Below, one piece after another: positions 11,592 to 25,300 of a stretch of DNA of 64,000 nt. A program made the position numbers and the translations under genes. Under the pieces are notes generated by a model. That model saw only the letters and a list, made by a program, of their open reading frames with translations. It was not told the DNA's origin and did no database searches. The number at the start of each line of letters is the position of its first letter. Within the stretch, counting starts at the first letter, position 1. Origin of the DNA: Lamellibrachia columna (lineage: Eukaryota; Annelida; Polychaeta; Sabellida; Siboglinidae); contig OY759262.1 in the NCBI GenBank assembly GCA_963662155.1, forward strand, positions 53,290,785 through 53,354,784. Reading direction: 5' to 3'.

Positions 11592-12097
11592 CTCCCGCCC
11601 AGTAAAATCTACATATGCGTATCTACACCGACATGCAGTAGCAAAACAATGACAATGAAGCAGACCGCCATAGTGAGAGTGAGATACACCGTCAACAGAG
11701 GGATGGTCTTCTCCCCTCTGTTGGTGGAAGCAGGGTCGTGATGTAATTTGACCCTGTTTTGGCAGAGGGATGGTCGTGCGGCGACTTACCCTTCTGTCTT
11801 TGGAGGGTCAGTCATTTTGCGATACAACCCTACACGAACCCGTCCTGCTATATCAGCCAGACTGCAGTTATTTACGTAACACACACCAGTCTTTCTGGGT
11901 ACGAGACCAAATGTGATATTAGCCATGGACTAATACACCTTTCATCATGTTGAGTGTGGTAGAAAAATGATCTCAGCAAGTGCCAATATTTCACAATTTT
12001 GTATTGAACACAACTAAATAGTATCTACTGTGGCTCCAGCCAACTGATGCGCAGCCCTTTAGAGGGGGTTGGGCCACCACCTGCACACAGGTGGGGC

Positions 12098-12523
12098 CGG
12101 GGGTTTATTCCCCAACTTTTGTGTATATCATTGTAAATGCTCTAGCTAGTACTATATGCATATAATTATGTATGCTTATCTGCACATAGGTATCTTTTCC
12201 ATTTTTGTATGCTGTCGCTTTGTATAAGAGCAGCAAGGGTTTTTGGTAAAGTATGTATTTGGCAGTTGCTAGTTACAATAGAAAATATCACTAATGTTAA
12301 AACCTATCTGGTATTGTTTATTAATTGGTCATACATACCAGCTTAATCAATAATGTACCAGGCTTTGCACAGTTTGTGACAGGCTTTGTCACTATTATGT
12401 TGGATATTAATAAAATTGGATTGCCCATTACCAACCTACCAAGTAGTTGGTGCGTTTATACAAAAAGAGAAAAGTGTGTATGAGCGTGTCCCCATTTCGT
12501 TATAAACACAAATACACCGGGAG
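12098..12523 (+). repeat. Direct duplication, copy 1
   Basis: A ~430-bp block, repeated at 13062-13504 at roughly 90% identity by eye. It spans TGTATATCATTGTAAAT through the ends AACACAAATACACCGGGAG. It contains an AATAAAA motif near 12410 and no open frame of note. The 540 bp between the copies has a G-rich run near 12979. Confidence 0.85.
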
Positions 12524-13061
12524 TCAACGGGGTATCGAACTGGAAAAACACACCAAATGTATTGTTGGCCTATAGGATGAAAAGCCTCTTTTGTGGGACT
12601 GGGCAGCGAGCACCTAGCTGATTAGCTAGGTGTGTTTCACCCAACAAATAACATGTCGCTCTCTCTCTATCCTGCGCACCCATTTATCGGTAAGACGCTA
12701 AATTAAGCTGGCCCAATTACACCAAACGATCATGTGACTTTTTTCGGAAACTATTACTGGCCAGCGGTGCACGCTGGGAATATGTGCAGATAGCGAGCGG
12801 GACCATGTTTTCGAATCACTTTTCTTCTCTTCGCCATACGAACAACATCATCCGAGCTTCTTAATTTATTCCCTTCCACCTTCCCGATATATTTGTACTT
12901 CTGTGTCGATATGCTTTCAAAAGTCGCATATTACGTGACAACATGTCTAGGTATCGAATTGATCTGAATGTTGTATCGGGGGGGGGAGGGGTTATTCCCC
13001 GATTGTTGTTATATCATTGGGGTTTATTCCCCCACGTTTGTGTATATCATTGTAAGGGGGG

Positions 13062-13504
13062 ATTGTTCCTCCACTTTTGTGTATATCATTGTAAATACTC
13101 TAGCTAGCAATATATGCATATAATTATGTATGCTTGTCTGCACATAAGTATATTTTCCCTTTTTGTATGCTGTCGTTTTGTATAAGAGCAGGAAGGGTTT
13201 TTGGTAAAGTCTATCTTTGGCAGTTGCTAGCTACAGTAGGAAACATCACTAATGTTAAAACTTATCTGGTTTTGCTTACTAATTGGTCATACACACCAGC
13301 TTAATCAATAATGTACCAGGCTGTGCACAATTTGTGGCAGACTTTGTCTCTATTATTGTGTGCACTGCGGCAATCCTTGTTGGAAATGAATAAAATTGGA
13401 TTGCCCATTACCAACCTACCAAGTAGTTGGCGTATTTATGCGAACAGAGAAAGGTCTGCATGAGCGTGTCCCCATTTCGTTATAAACACAAATACACCGG
13501 GAGA
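13062..13504 (+). repeat. Direct duplication, copy 2
   Basis: Second copy of the 12098-12523 block. It has a ~24-bp insertion near 13350 (GTGCACTGCGGCAATCC region) and scattered substitutions. Confidence 0.85.
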
Positions 13505-13591
13505 AAAACATACTAAAGATATGTTGCCGTTCTGTTCATATTTGGTATTAAAAAACATGTATCGGAGAGTGGCCGTGTATGTATATATGTA

Positions 13592-13596
<5 letters not shown>

Positions 13597-13666
<70 letters not shown>
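13597..13666. repeat. (TA)n microsatellite
   Basis: About 35 TA units. Confidence 0.95.
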
Positions 13667-13669
<3 letters not shown>

Positions 13670-13816
13670 GCTGATGTCAGTGATGATCAGGCAAAACAAT
13701 CCTGATTCCACTCCCACAGCTAAGTCAAGGCAAGGGCTAAGCTTAAGCAAACGTATACTATACATCAACATTATTTTGCAGGTCAACTGAAACCATTTAT
13801 TTACTGATCATTTGGT

Positions 13817-13842
13817 ACGCACGCACGCACGCACGCACGCAC
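13817..13842. repeat. (ACGC)n microsatellite
   Basis: Six tetranucleotide units. Confidence 0.9.
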
Positions 13843-13908
13843 GGGACGAACACCGCTGCAAACTTTGCCAAAGCCGCCATTTCTGCAATCCCCTAATGGA
13901 AGTTCGAA

Positions 13909-14148
<240 letters not shown>

Positions 14149-14280
14149 ATGCGTTATGTACTCGTTAAAGAAATGACTTAAGTAACAGAGTAAATAACAG
14201 TAACAGAGCAGTTTGTTATTTAACAGAGCAGTGTGTTATTTCAGTTTGAAAGGGTAATCAAACTATTGCGGGTTTGATTA

Positions 14281-14352
14281 GGAAAAATATAACATAAAGG
14301 AAAACGAGCTAATTATATCCCTGTATAAAGCAATAGCTAGGCCTCATTTCAA
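14281..14352 (+). pseudogene. Short LINE RT remnant
   Basis: The sequence matches the stretch of the 10.4-11.1 kb LINE that encodes YKEKQLIAPLYKAIVRPH. Here it reads KENELIISLYKAIARPHF before homology is lost. 14353-15540 is AT-rich with one unassigned 71-codon frame at 15022-15237. Confidence 0.65.
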
Positions 14353-15676
14353 ATAAAGTATACAACGTCTTAGAAGAGCAGGGAACACGTATTTGAAACA
14401 TGATTTAACTCTCGATAAGGCAATAACTTCCTTGTCCACATCCCATCAGGGTAATTTGCCTTGGATGAATCTTGTTAAATCCTAGCGAAAGTACTTAATG
14501 ATTGAGAGTCATGCTAGTGGCACCGAATAGCGATCAATGGCAATTCAAGATTTCGGACGATTGTTTGTTGCAACGAATTAACACATAAACGAAACGTTGT
14601 CATGTCTGGGATCATTGGAAAAATCGTGGTTTACTGATAGTGTTTATCCTTGTGTTACCATTTAATTATGGTGGAAAACAAATATCTTGAGATTTGTCTC
14701 GGTAACAGCATAGTTGTGAAGTAAATATGTTTGCGTCCTCACCTTCGACAATGGGTTTAGATAGAGGAAATTTGTAAAGTGCTTTTTCTCTGTTACAAAT
14801 CTTGTATGAGATGCTCTTTGGTGTACACCGTAATTATTTGTGCATTTTCTAGATTCTTATGATATATATTTTTTTAAGAATATTATTTGATGTGAATGTT
14901 TGAAACTGGGGTGTTTTGGTGCAACTATTACGTAACTTTCCACAAGTCAACTTGCAAGTTGTATAGGCAACCAGGCCTTTCCGTGGTCTAAGTGAGTTAC
15001 CAAATGCACTAAAATTATTGGTTGATTTATTATGAGACGACGATTGTTATTAGTGGTAGAAGAAGTAAAAAACAGCTGACGCTGGATGTGTTGGTCAGAC
15101 AATTGAGATCAATCAGACATCTGAGAGGTTTGATTATTCACGAAGTGAATCGCCATGAGAATCGATATATTGACTCCGAGACATGGAAAGGTGAAGCAAT
15201 GTTCGTTCGAACAGAATACATTCACCGAATAAGGTAATGTGAGTATGTCTCGTGTTGGGAGTTTCGACGTGTAAGGACAATAATTATCAGTGCATTATTC
15301 TTGATTCAAGAGACGATTATTTTGCAGTTATTTCATGCGTAGTCGATTATGCATCGGTGAACCTGAATACACTAATGTCCTCTTAGAGAACGATTCGTTG
15401 TCCGGACTGGGCGACGATTGACGGCAAAAATACGCGATGAAGCCTCCTTGTGATTCCTCCGTCGAAATTCCACGATCTACGGTTGACTGCACTCCCTTGG
15501 CATGCTCAGTAGTAGGCGTATGGTTCTCAATAGTCATTTGGGAGGTCGTACGCAGGATTCACTTCCGCTTCCGGTTGCGCGCGCAGCCTTCTGGGTAAGG
15601 AGCGCCTCCTAGCGACTGTAGCGCCTCCTAGCGGCTGGACGAGGATCGAGGTGGACCGAAGGAAGGGTCTCCGGAC

Positions 15677-15920
15677 CTCTCAGTTTCCACACGCGGCCGT
15701 ATTTCATCGTTCCTGCATTTATTCCGACCGCCTAAAGCTCCCAACGGTTCAGATGCGTCACACACAATTTATAACGTCTCGTGCTAGCCATTGCAACAAT
15801 ACCGAGCACCGCCGCACTGCGTGACCTCTCTGTCAGTTTCCACACGCTGTCGTATTTCTTCGTTCCTGCATTTATTCCGACCGTCTAAAGCTCCAAACGG
15901 TTCAGATGCGTTGCACACAA
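15677..15920 (+). repeat. Pair of ~90-bp direct repeats
   Basis: 15677-15765 and 15829-15920 share CAGTTTCCACACG, TTCCTGCATTTATTCCGACC and GGTTCAGATGCGT. Confidence 0.8.
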
Positions 15921-16069
15921 ACGCTTCATTCTACAACAGATAACGCAGCTGTCTACCGATAAACACGCGTCAGTTCGTAGTCCGCTAGATATCGGGTTAC
16001 GGGATGATGTTATGTGCACAGCCAGACTCGGTAAATGTGTTTGTTTCTCGCCTAACAGATCAAAGGGTA

Positions 16070-17334
16070 TGTTAACAGTGGTCATTAACAGGGTAATTAA
16101 TAACTGAGATCAAAGGACCTAACGAGAAGACGAGAAACGAACAAAACACGATATCGTACTATATTTTCTTTATATATAAATAGTTAAAAATAATGCGCTT
16201 TTACACTTTATCCATAACTCCTACAGTTTACCCATAATTCCTACAATTTACCCATAATTCCCCGATTGAATAAGAGTACAAGGACATTTTATTCAATATT
16301 TGAAAATAATGACACAATATCGTCCACAAACGTTAGACAGAGGACTCTAAAGTCTCTTGCCATACCGACATAAAGCTGACATAAGCTATAAACAATAACT
16401 GAGATCAAGTAGTATGTTAACAGTGGTCATTAACAGGGTCATTAATAACTGAGATCAAAGGACCCATCGATAGTGGACATAGGAACGACTGTCTGTTAAC
16501 AGTGGTCATTAATAGGGTCATTAATATCAGATCAAAGGGTATGTTAACAATGGTCATTAACAGGGTAATTAATAAATGAGATCAAAGGACCTAATGAGGA
16601 GACGAGAAACGAACAAAACACGATATCGTACTATATTTTCTTTATATGTAAATATTTAAAAATAATGCGCTTTTACACTTTATCCATAACTCCTACAGAT
16701 TACCCATAATTCCTACAATTTACCCATAAGTCTCCTATTGAATAAGAGTACAAGGACATTTTATTAAATATTGGAAAATAATGACACAATATCGTCCACA
16801 AACGTTAGACAGAGGACTCTAAAGTCTCTCGCCATACCGACGTAAAGCTGACGTAAGCTATAAACGTTTCAGGACATGCAGCTGACGTATGCCGCACACA
16901 CAACAATACCAAATAAGGACATGCAGCTGACGTAAACGACATCAGACGCGTCGCGGAAAGTGTACCATCAGCATATTTTCGTTATATGTCAATATTTTAA
17001 AATAATGCGCTTTTACACTTTACCCATAACTCCTACAGTTTACTCATAATTCCTTCAATTTACCCATAATTCCTACAATTTACCCAGCACACATATGTAG
17101 TGTAGTGTGTTTGGTCCTTCACCGAGCTGTTACTCACAGACCCCTTATATTCTGATTGACCAGGCGAGGCAAACTATTACCAATATTAAACCTGTCTGAA
17201 CTTCCGCACTGTGTGCAGTGACACTCTGCTTTACTAAAAGATGCATGATTATATGAATAATAAAGATGCATTCACTACTTACTGCGTGCAGTGATTCCAT
17301 CATGCTGTTGCCTTAATTTATTTACAATTATGAT
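16070..17334. repeat. Left outer arm of the inverted repeat
   Basis: AT-rich, no genes. It contains clustered units of TTTACCCATAATTCCTACAA and a repeated block CAGAGGACTCTAAAGTCTC (16338 and 16810). Two copies of a ~470-bp segment (16120-16390 and 16580-16870) show an internal tandem duplication. Confidence 0.85.
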
Positions 17335-19790
17335 ATGCATGGAGACATTTGATACCATTTGATGTGCATGGAGACATTGACTACCATGTGACATGCATGG
17401 AGACATTGACCGCCATGTGGTATGCATGGATACATTGACTGCCATATGACATGCATGGAGACATTGAATGCCATGTAACGTGCATGGAGATATTGACCAC
17501 CATGTGACATGCATGGGGACATTTACCGTTGTGTGATATGTATGGAGACATTTGACACCATGTGACATGCATGGAGACATTTACCACTGTGTGATATGCG
17601 TGGAGACATTGACCAAAATGTGACATGCATGGAGACATTGACTGCTATGTGACACGTATGGAGACATTTACCACTGTGTGATATGTATGGAGACGTTTAA
17701 CCCTGTGTGATATGTATGGAGACATTTGACACCATGTGATATGCGTGTAGACATTGACCCTCATGTGACATGCGTGTAGACATTTACCACTGTGTGATAT
17801 GCATGGAGACATTTACCACTGTGTGATATGTACGGAGACATTTTACACCATGTGATATGCATGGATACATTGACCGCCATGTAACATGCATGGTGACATT
17901 GACCACCATATGATATGCATGGAGACATTGACTACCATGTGACATGCATGGAGACATTGACTACCATGTGACATGTATGGAGACATTGACCGCCATGTGT
18001 CATGTATCGAGAAATTGACCGCCATGTGTCATGTATGGAGACATTTACAGCTGTGTGATATGTATGGAGACATTTACCACCATGTGATATGTGTGGAGAC
18101 ATTTACGCCTGTGTGATATGTATGGAGACATTTGACATCATGTGATATGCGTGGAGACATTGACCGTCATGTGACATGCATGGAGACATTTACCACTGTG
18201 TGATATGTATGCAGACATTGACCGTCATATGGTATGCATGGAGACATTGACCACCATGTGACATGCATGGAGACATCGACTGCTATGTGACATGTATGGA
18301 GAAATTTACTGCTGTGTGATATGTATGGAGACGTTCACCACCATGTGATATGTGTTGAGACATTTAGCCCTGTGTGATATATATGGAGACATTTGACACC
18401 ATGTGGTATGCATGAAGACATTGACTGCCATGTGACATGCCTGGAGACATTGACCTTTATGTGACATGCATGGAGACATTTACCGCTGTGTGATATGTAT
18501 GGAGACATTTGACACCATGATGGAGACATTTACCACTGTGTGATATGCGTGGACACATTGACCACACCGTGACATGCATGAAGACATTGACTGCTATGAG
18601 ACATGTATGGATACATTTACAGCTGTGTGACATGCATGGTGACATTGACCACCATGTGACATGCATGGAAACATTTACCGTTGTGTGATATGTATAGAGA
18701 CATTGACCGCCATGTGACATGTATGGAGACATTTGACACCATGTGGTATGCATGGAGACATTGACTGCCATATGACATGCATGGAGACATTGACTGCCAT
18801 GTGACGTGCATGGAGACATTGACCACTATGTAACATGTATGGAGACATTTGACACCATGTGGTATGCATGGAGACATTGACTGCCATATGACATGCATGG
18901 AGACATTGAATGCCATGTAACGTGCATGGAGACATTGACCACCATGTGACATGCATGGGGACATTTACCGTTGTGTGATATGTATGGAGACATTTGACAC
19001 CATGTGACATGCATGGAGACATTTACCACTGTGTGATATGCGTGGAGACATTGACCACAATGTGACATGCATGGAGACATTGACTGCTATGTGACACGTA
19101 TGGAGACATTTACCACTGTGTGATATGTATGGAGACGTTTACCACCATGTGATACGTGTGGAGACATTTAACCCTGTGTGATATGTATGGAGACATTTGA
19201 CACCATGTGATATGCGTGTAGACGTTGACCCTCATGTGACATACATGGAGACATTTACCACTGTGTGATATGTACGGAGACATTTTACACCATGTGATAT
19301 GCATGGTTACATTGACCGCCATGTAACATGCATGGTGACATTGACCTCCATATGATATGCACGGAGACATTTGATACCATGTGACATGCATGGAGACATT
19401 GACCGCCATGTGACATGTATTGAGAAATTGACCGCCATGTGTCATGTATGGAGACATTTACCGCTGTGTGATATGTATGGAGACATTTACCACCATGTGA
19501 AATGTGTGGAGACATTTACGCCTGTGTGATATGTATGGAGACATTTGACATCATGTGATATGCGTGGAGACATTGACCGTTATGTGACATGCATGGAGAC
19601 ATTTACCACTATGTGATATGTATGCAGACATTGACCGTCATATGGTATGCATGGAGACATTGACCGCCACGTGACATGCATGGAGACATCGACTGCCATG
19701 AGACATGCATGGAGACATTCACCACCATGTAATATGTGTGGATACATTTACCACTGTGTGATATGCGTGGAGACATTGAACACAACTTGA
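17335..19790 (-). repeat. 29-bp satellite array, left arm (one 1,442-bp HOR period between landmarks)
   Basis: Tandem 29-bp monomers (plus-strand form CATGGAGACATTGACCGCCA plus TGTGACATG) with many fixed variants. Landmarks 17580 and 19022 are exactly 1,442 bp apart, matching the spacing in the right array. The unit is not a multiple of three, and the apparent Met/His/Cys-rich frames are by-products. Confidence 0.95.
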
Positions 19791-19873
19791 AGAAAACAAG
19801 ACACTGTCATACGCAACTTGAAGAAAACAAGACACTGTCACACACAACATGAAGAAAACAAGACATTGTCATA
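19791..19873 (-). repeat. Short repeat at inner edge of left arm
   Basis: Three units of AACTTGAAGAAAACAAGACA plus CTGTCATACGC-type filler. The mirror copy is at 22307-22398. Confidence 0.9.
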
Positions 19874-20204
19874 CACAACGGTTCAATGCAGGCTATCTAC
19901 GAGCCAACAACTATGTGATGCTAGGGTTGGCAAACAGCACTGTCTCGATGCAGGCTATATAGGGTTATACCACCGACAACAGGTTGGATTACACCTCTTT
20001 CCATACCACCACCACCACGGAACACGGGCGGTCGTCATGTGATATGCGTGGAGACATTGACCACTGTGTAATATGTATGGAGACATTTACCACTGTCTCA
20101 ATGCAGTACTGTCTCAATGCAGGCTATCGAGGGTTATACAACCGACAACAGGTTGGGGTGACACCTTTTTTCCGTACCGCCACTGACAGCGCCGACACGG
20201 AGCA

Positions 20205-20765
20205 CGCGCGTGTTGGTGGACTTTGGCTTGTGCGCTCCCACTCGTCTTTTCTTTTTGATACTGGTCAGCCGCTGTTGGTGGACTTTGACTTTTGCTTTGC
20301 GACGATACGATCGCCAGACGCTGTTGGTGGACTTTGACTTGTGCGCTCCCACTCTTCTTGTCTTTTTCATACTGGTCAGTCACTGTTGGTGGACATTGAC
20401 TTGTGCCGTTCCACTTGTCATGTCTTTTTCACACTGGTCAGTCGCTGTTGGTGGACTTTGACTTGTGCGCTTCCACTCGTCTTGTCTTTTTTTTTTACAC
20501 TGGTTAGTCGTTGTTGGTGGACTTTGGTTTGTGCGCTCCCACTCGTGTTGTCTTTTTTTTTTTACACTGGTTAGTCGTTGTTGGTGGACTTTGGTTTGTG
20601 CGCTCCCACTCGTCTTGTCTGTTTTGACATTGGTCAGTCGCTGTTGGCGGACTTTTGCTTGTGCGTTCCCTCTCGTCTTGTCTTTTTTGACATTGGTCAG
20701 TCGTTGTTGGTGGACTTTGACTTGCGCGCTCCCACTCGTCTTGTCTTTTAGACACTGATCAGCCG
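20205..20765 (+). repeat. ~62-67-bp minisatellite in palindrome centre
   Basis: About nine units containing TGTTGGTGGACTTTGACTTG and GCTCCCACTCGTCTTGTC. T-run length differences account for the period changes. 19874-20204 before it holds two copies of an ATGCAGGCTAT...CGACAACAGGTTGG block. Confidence 0.9.
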
Positions 20766-21545
20766 CTGCCTCCACCATTCTATCCTCTGTTGTTCCTACC
20801 TCCAGCCACATCCTGACTCTTTACACATTGCATCCATCATACAATCCTTTGTCTTTCCTACCTCCAGCCACACCCTTACTCCTTACACATTGCCTCCACC
20901 ATACTATCCTCTGTTGTTCCTACCTCCAGCCACATCCTGGCTCCTTTTATATTGCCTGCACCATACTGTTGCTCCTACTTCCAGCCCCATCCTGGCTCCC
21001 GATACATTGCATCCATCATACAGTCCTCTGACTTTCCTACCTCCAGCTATATCCTGGCTCCTGACACATTGCGTCCATCATACAGTCCCCTGTCTCCCTT
21101 ACCTGCAGCCACATCCTGGCTCCTGATACATTGCGTCCACCATACTGTCCTTTGTCTCCCCTTCCTCCAGCCACATCCCTGCTCCTTACACACTGCCTCC
21201 GCCATACAGTCCTCTGTCTCTCCTACTTACAGCCACATCACGCCTCCTGATACTTTATCCCCACCATACAGTCCTCTATCTCTCCTACCTCCAACCACAT
21301 CCTTGCTCCTTACACACTGCCTCCACCACACAGTCCTCTGTCTCCCCTACCTCCAGCCACATCCTGGCTCCTTAAGCACTGCCTCCGCCACATTGTGGCT
21401 CTTGATACATTGCGGCCACCATAATGTCATCTGTCTCTCCTACCTCCAACCACATCCTGACTCCTGATACGTTGCGTCCACCATACTATACTGTCCTCCG
21501 TCTCTCCTACCTCCAGCCACATCCTGGCTCCTGTACATAAATGTA
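20766..21545 (+). repeat. ~62-bp pyrimidine-rich minisatellite in palindrome centre
   Basis: About twelve units with CACCATAC, TCCTCTGT, CCTACCTCCAGCCACATCCT and GGCTCCT. Confidence 0.92.
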
Positions 21546-21639
21546 TACTGAGACGATGAGAAACAGCAAGACAGCTTCGAGACAGTGTCATAAAATAAAT
21601 AAATGTACAGTCTGTTTCTCCAGCACACAGCTGTAAGAT

Positions 21640-22212
21640 ATAGTCACTACAACTCCCGTACACAAGTAGAATACACAGTTACTGCTAGAATACATGGCCA
21701 GTGCACCCTCAGTACACATCTAGAATGTATAGTCACTACACGCTCTGTACACAGCTAAAATACAAAATATTCACTGTATCTCCAGTACATAGCTATAATG
21801 CATTGTCACTACAACTCCAGTACACGATTATAATACACAGTTACTGCTCACCCAGGACACAGCTGGAATATATGGTCGCTGCTGTATCTCCAGCACACAG
21901 CTGTAAGATATAGTCACTAAAACTCTAGTACACAAATAGAATACACAGCTAGTGCTAGAATACATGGCCAGTGCACCCTCAGTACACATCTAGAATATAT
22001 AGTCACTACACACTCTGTACACAGCTAAAATACAAAATATTCACAGTATCTCCAGTACATAGCTATAAAGCATTGTCACTACAACTCCAGTACACGATTA
22101 GAATACACAGTTACTGCTCACCCAGGACACAGCTCGAATACATGGTAGCTGCACCCTCAGTACATAACTGGAATACATAGTCACTACACCCTCAGTACAT
22201 AGCTAGAATACA
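21640..22212 (-). repeat. 35-bp minisatellite, short array, with 270-bp super-unit
   Basis: The reverse complement of the family at 32.97-37.89 kb (ACAGCTAGAATACATAGTCA type). Two blocks offset by 270 bp (21719 and 21989) are nearly identical. Confidence 0.88.
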
Positions 22213-22306
22213 AAATCACACAATTTCGCACAACTTCACACAACTTTGCACAACATTACACAACTTCACACAACTTTGCACAACTTCGCACAACTTCACA
22301 ATGACA
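22213..22306 (+). repeat. CACAACTT-type short tandem repeat
   Basis: About eight 10-11-bp units (CACAACTTCGCA / CACAACTTTGCA). Confidence 0.9.
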
Positions 22307-22398
22307 ATGACAATGTCTTGTTTTCTTCATGTTGTGTGTGACAGTGTCTTGTTTTCTTCAAGTTGCGTATGACAGTGTCTTGTTTTCTTCAAGTTGTG

Positions 22399-25300
22399 TT
22401 CAATGTCTCCACGCATATCACACAGTGGTAAATGTCTCCACACATATCACATGGTGGTGAATGTCTCCATGCATGTTTCATGGCAGTCGATGTCTCCATG
22501 CATGTCACATGGCGGTCAATGTCTCCATGCATACCATATGACGGTCAATGTCTGCATACATATCACACAGTGGTAAATGTCTCCATGCATGTCACATGAC
22601 GGTCAATGTCTCCACGCATATCACATGATGTCAAATGTCTCCATACATATCACACAGGCGTAAATGTCTCCACACATATCACATGGTGGTAAATGTCTCC
22701 ATACATATCACACAGCGGTAAATGTCTCCATACATGACACATGGCGGTCAATTTCTCCATACATGTCACATGGCGGTCAATGTCACCATGCATGTTACAT
22801 GGCGGTCAATGTATCCATGCATATCACATGGTGTAAAATGTCTCCGTACATATCACACAGTGGTAAATGTCCCCATGCATGTCACATGAGGGTCAATGTC
22901 TACACGCATGTCACATGAGGGTCAATGTCTACACGCATATCACATGGTGTCAAATGTCTCCATACATATCACACAGGGTTAAACATCTCCATAAATATCA
23001 CACAGTGGTAAATGTCTCCATACGTGTCACATAGCAGTCAATGTCTCCATGCATGTCACATTGTGGTCAATGTCTCCACGCATATCACACAGTGGTAAAT
23101 GTCTCCATGCATGTCACATGGTGTCAAATGTCTCCATACATATCACACAACGGTAAATGTCCCCATGCATGTCACATGGTGGTCAATGTCTCCATGCACG
23201 TTACATGGCATTCAATGTCTCCATGCATGTCATATGGCAGTCAATGTCTCCATGCATACCACATGGTGTCAAATGTCTCCATACATGTTTCATAGTGGTC
23301 AATGTCTCCATGCACGTCACATGGCAGTCAATGTCTCCATGCATGTCATATGGCAGTCAATGTCTCCATGCATACCACATGGTGTCAAATGTCTCCATAC
23401 ATGTCACATGGCGGTCAATGTCTCTATACATTTCACACAACGGTAAATGTCTCCATGCATGTCACATGGTGGTCAATGTCACCATGCATGTCACACAGCG
23501 GTAAATGTATCCATACATGTCTCATAGCAGTCAATGTCTTCATGCATGTCACGTTGTGGTCAATGTCTCCACGCATATCACACAGTGGTAAATGTCTCCA
23601 TCATGGTGTCAAATGTCTCCATACATATCACACAGCGGTAAATGTCTCCATGCATGTCACATGACGGTCAATGTCTCCAGGCATGTCACATGGCAGTCAA
23701 TGTCTTCATGCATACCACATGGTGTCAAATGTCTCCATATATATCACACAGGGGTAAATGTCTCAACACATATCACATGGTGGTGAACGTCTCCATATAT
23801 ATCGCACAGCAGTAAATGTCTCCATACATGTCACATAGCAGTCGATGTCTCCATGCATGTCACATGGTGGTCAATGTCTCCATGCATACCATATGACGGT
23901 CAATGTCTGCATACATATCACACAGTGGTAAATGTCTCCATGCATGTCACATGACGGTCAATGTCTCCACGCATATCACATGATGTCAAATGTCTCCATA
24001 CATATCACACATGCGTAAATGTCTCCACACATATCACATGGTGGTAAATGTCTCCATACATATCACACAGCGGTAAATGTCTCCATACATGACACATGGC
24101 GGTCAATTTCTCCATACATGTCACATGGCGGTCAATGTCTCCATGCATGTCACATGGTAGTCAATGTCTCCATGCATATCAAATGGTATCAAATGTCTCC
24201 ATGCATATCATATGGTGGTCAATGTCACCATGCATGTTACATGGCGGTCAATGTATCCATGCATATCACATGGTGTAAAATGTCTCCGTACATATCACAC
24301 AGTGGTAAATGTCTCCATGTATGTCACATGAGGGTCAATGTCTACACGCATATCACATGGTGTCTAATGTTTCCATACATATCACACAGGGTTAAATGTC
24401 TCCACACGTATCACATGGTGGTAAACGTCTCCATACATATCACACAGTGGTAAATGTCTTCATACGTGTCACATAGCAGTCAATGTCTCCATGCATGTCA
24501 CATTGTGGTCAATGTCTCCACGCATATCACACAGTGGTAAATGTCTTCATGCATGTCACATGGTGTCAAATGTCTCCATACATATCACACAACGGTAAAT
24601 GTCCCCATGCATGTCACATGGTGGTCAATGTCTCCATGCACGTTACATGGCATTCAATGTATCCATGCATGTCATATGGTAGTCAATGTCTCCATGCATA
24701 CAACATGGTGTCAAATGTCTCCATACATGTTTCATAGTGGTCAATGTCTCCATGCACGTCACATGGCAGTCAATGTCTCCATGCATGTCATATGGCAGTC
24801 AATGTCTCCATGCATACCACATGGTGTCAAATGTCTCCATACATGTCACATGGCGGTCAATGTCTCTATACATATCACACAACGGTAAATGTCTCCATGC
24901 ATGTCACATGGTGGTCAATGTCACCATGCATGTCACACAGCGGTAAATGTATCCATACATGTCTCATAGCAGTCAATGTCTTCATGCATGTCACGTTGTG
25001 GTCAATGTCTCCACGCATATCACACAGTGGTAAATGTCTCCATCATGGTGTCAAATGTCTCCATACATATCACACAGCGGTAAATGTCTCCATGCATGTC
25101 ACATGACGGTCAATGTCTCCAGGCATGTCACATGGCAGTCAATGTCTTCATGCATACCACATGGTGTCAAATGTCTCCATATATATCACACAGGGGTAAA
25201 TGTCTCAACACATATCACATGGTGGTGAACGTCTCCATACATATCTCACAGCAGTAAATGTCTCCATACATGTCACATAGCAGTCGATGTCTCCATGCAT

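Noticed and set aside
20114..20811. Open frames on both strands of the 62-bp repeats (Ser/Pro/Thr-rich)
   Set aside because: Explained by the tandem repeat; both strands are equally open.
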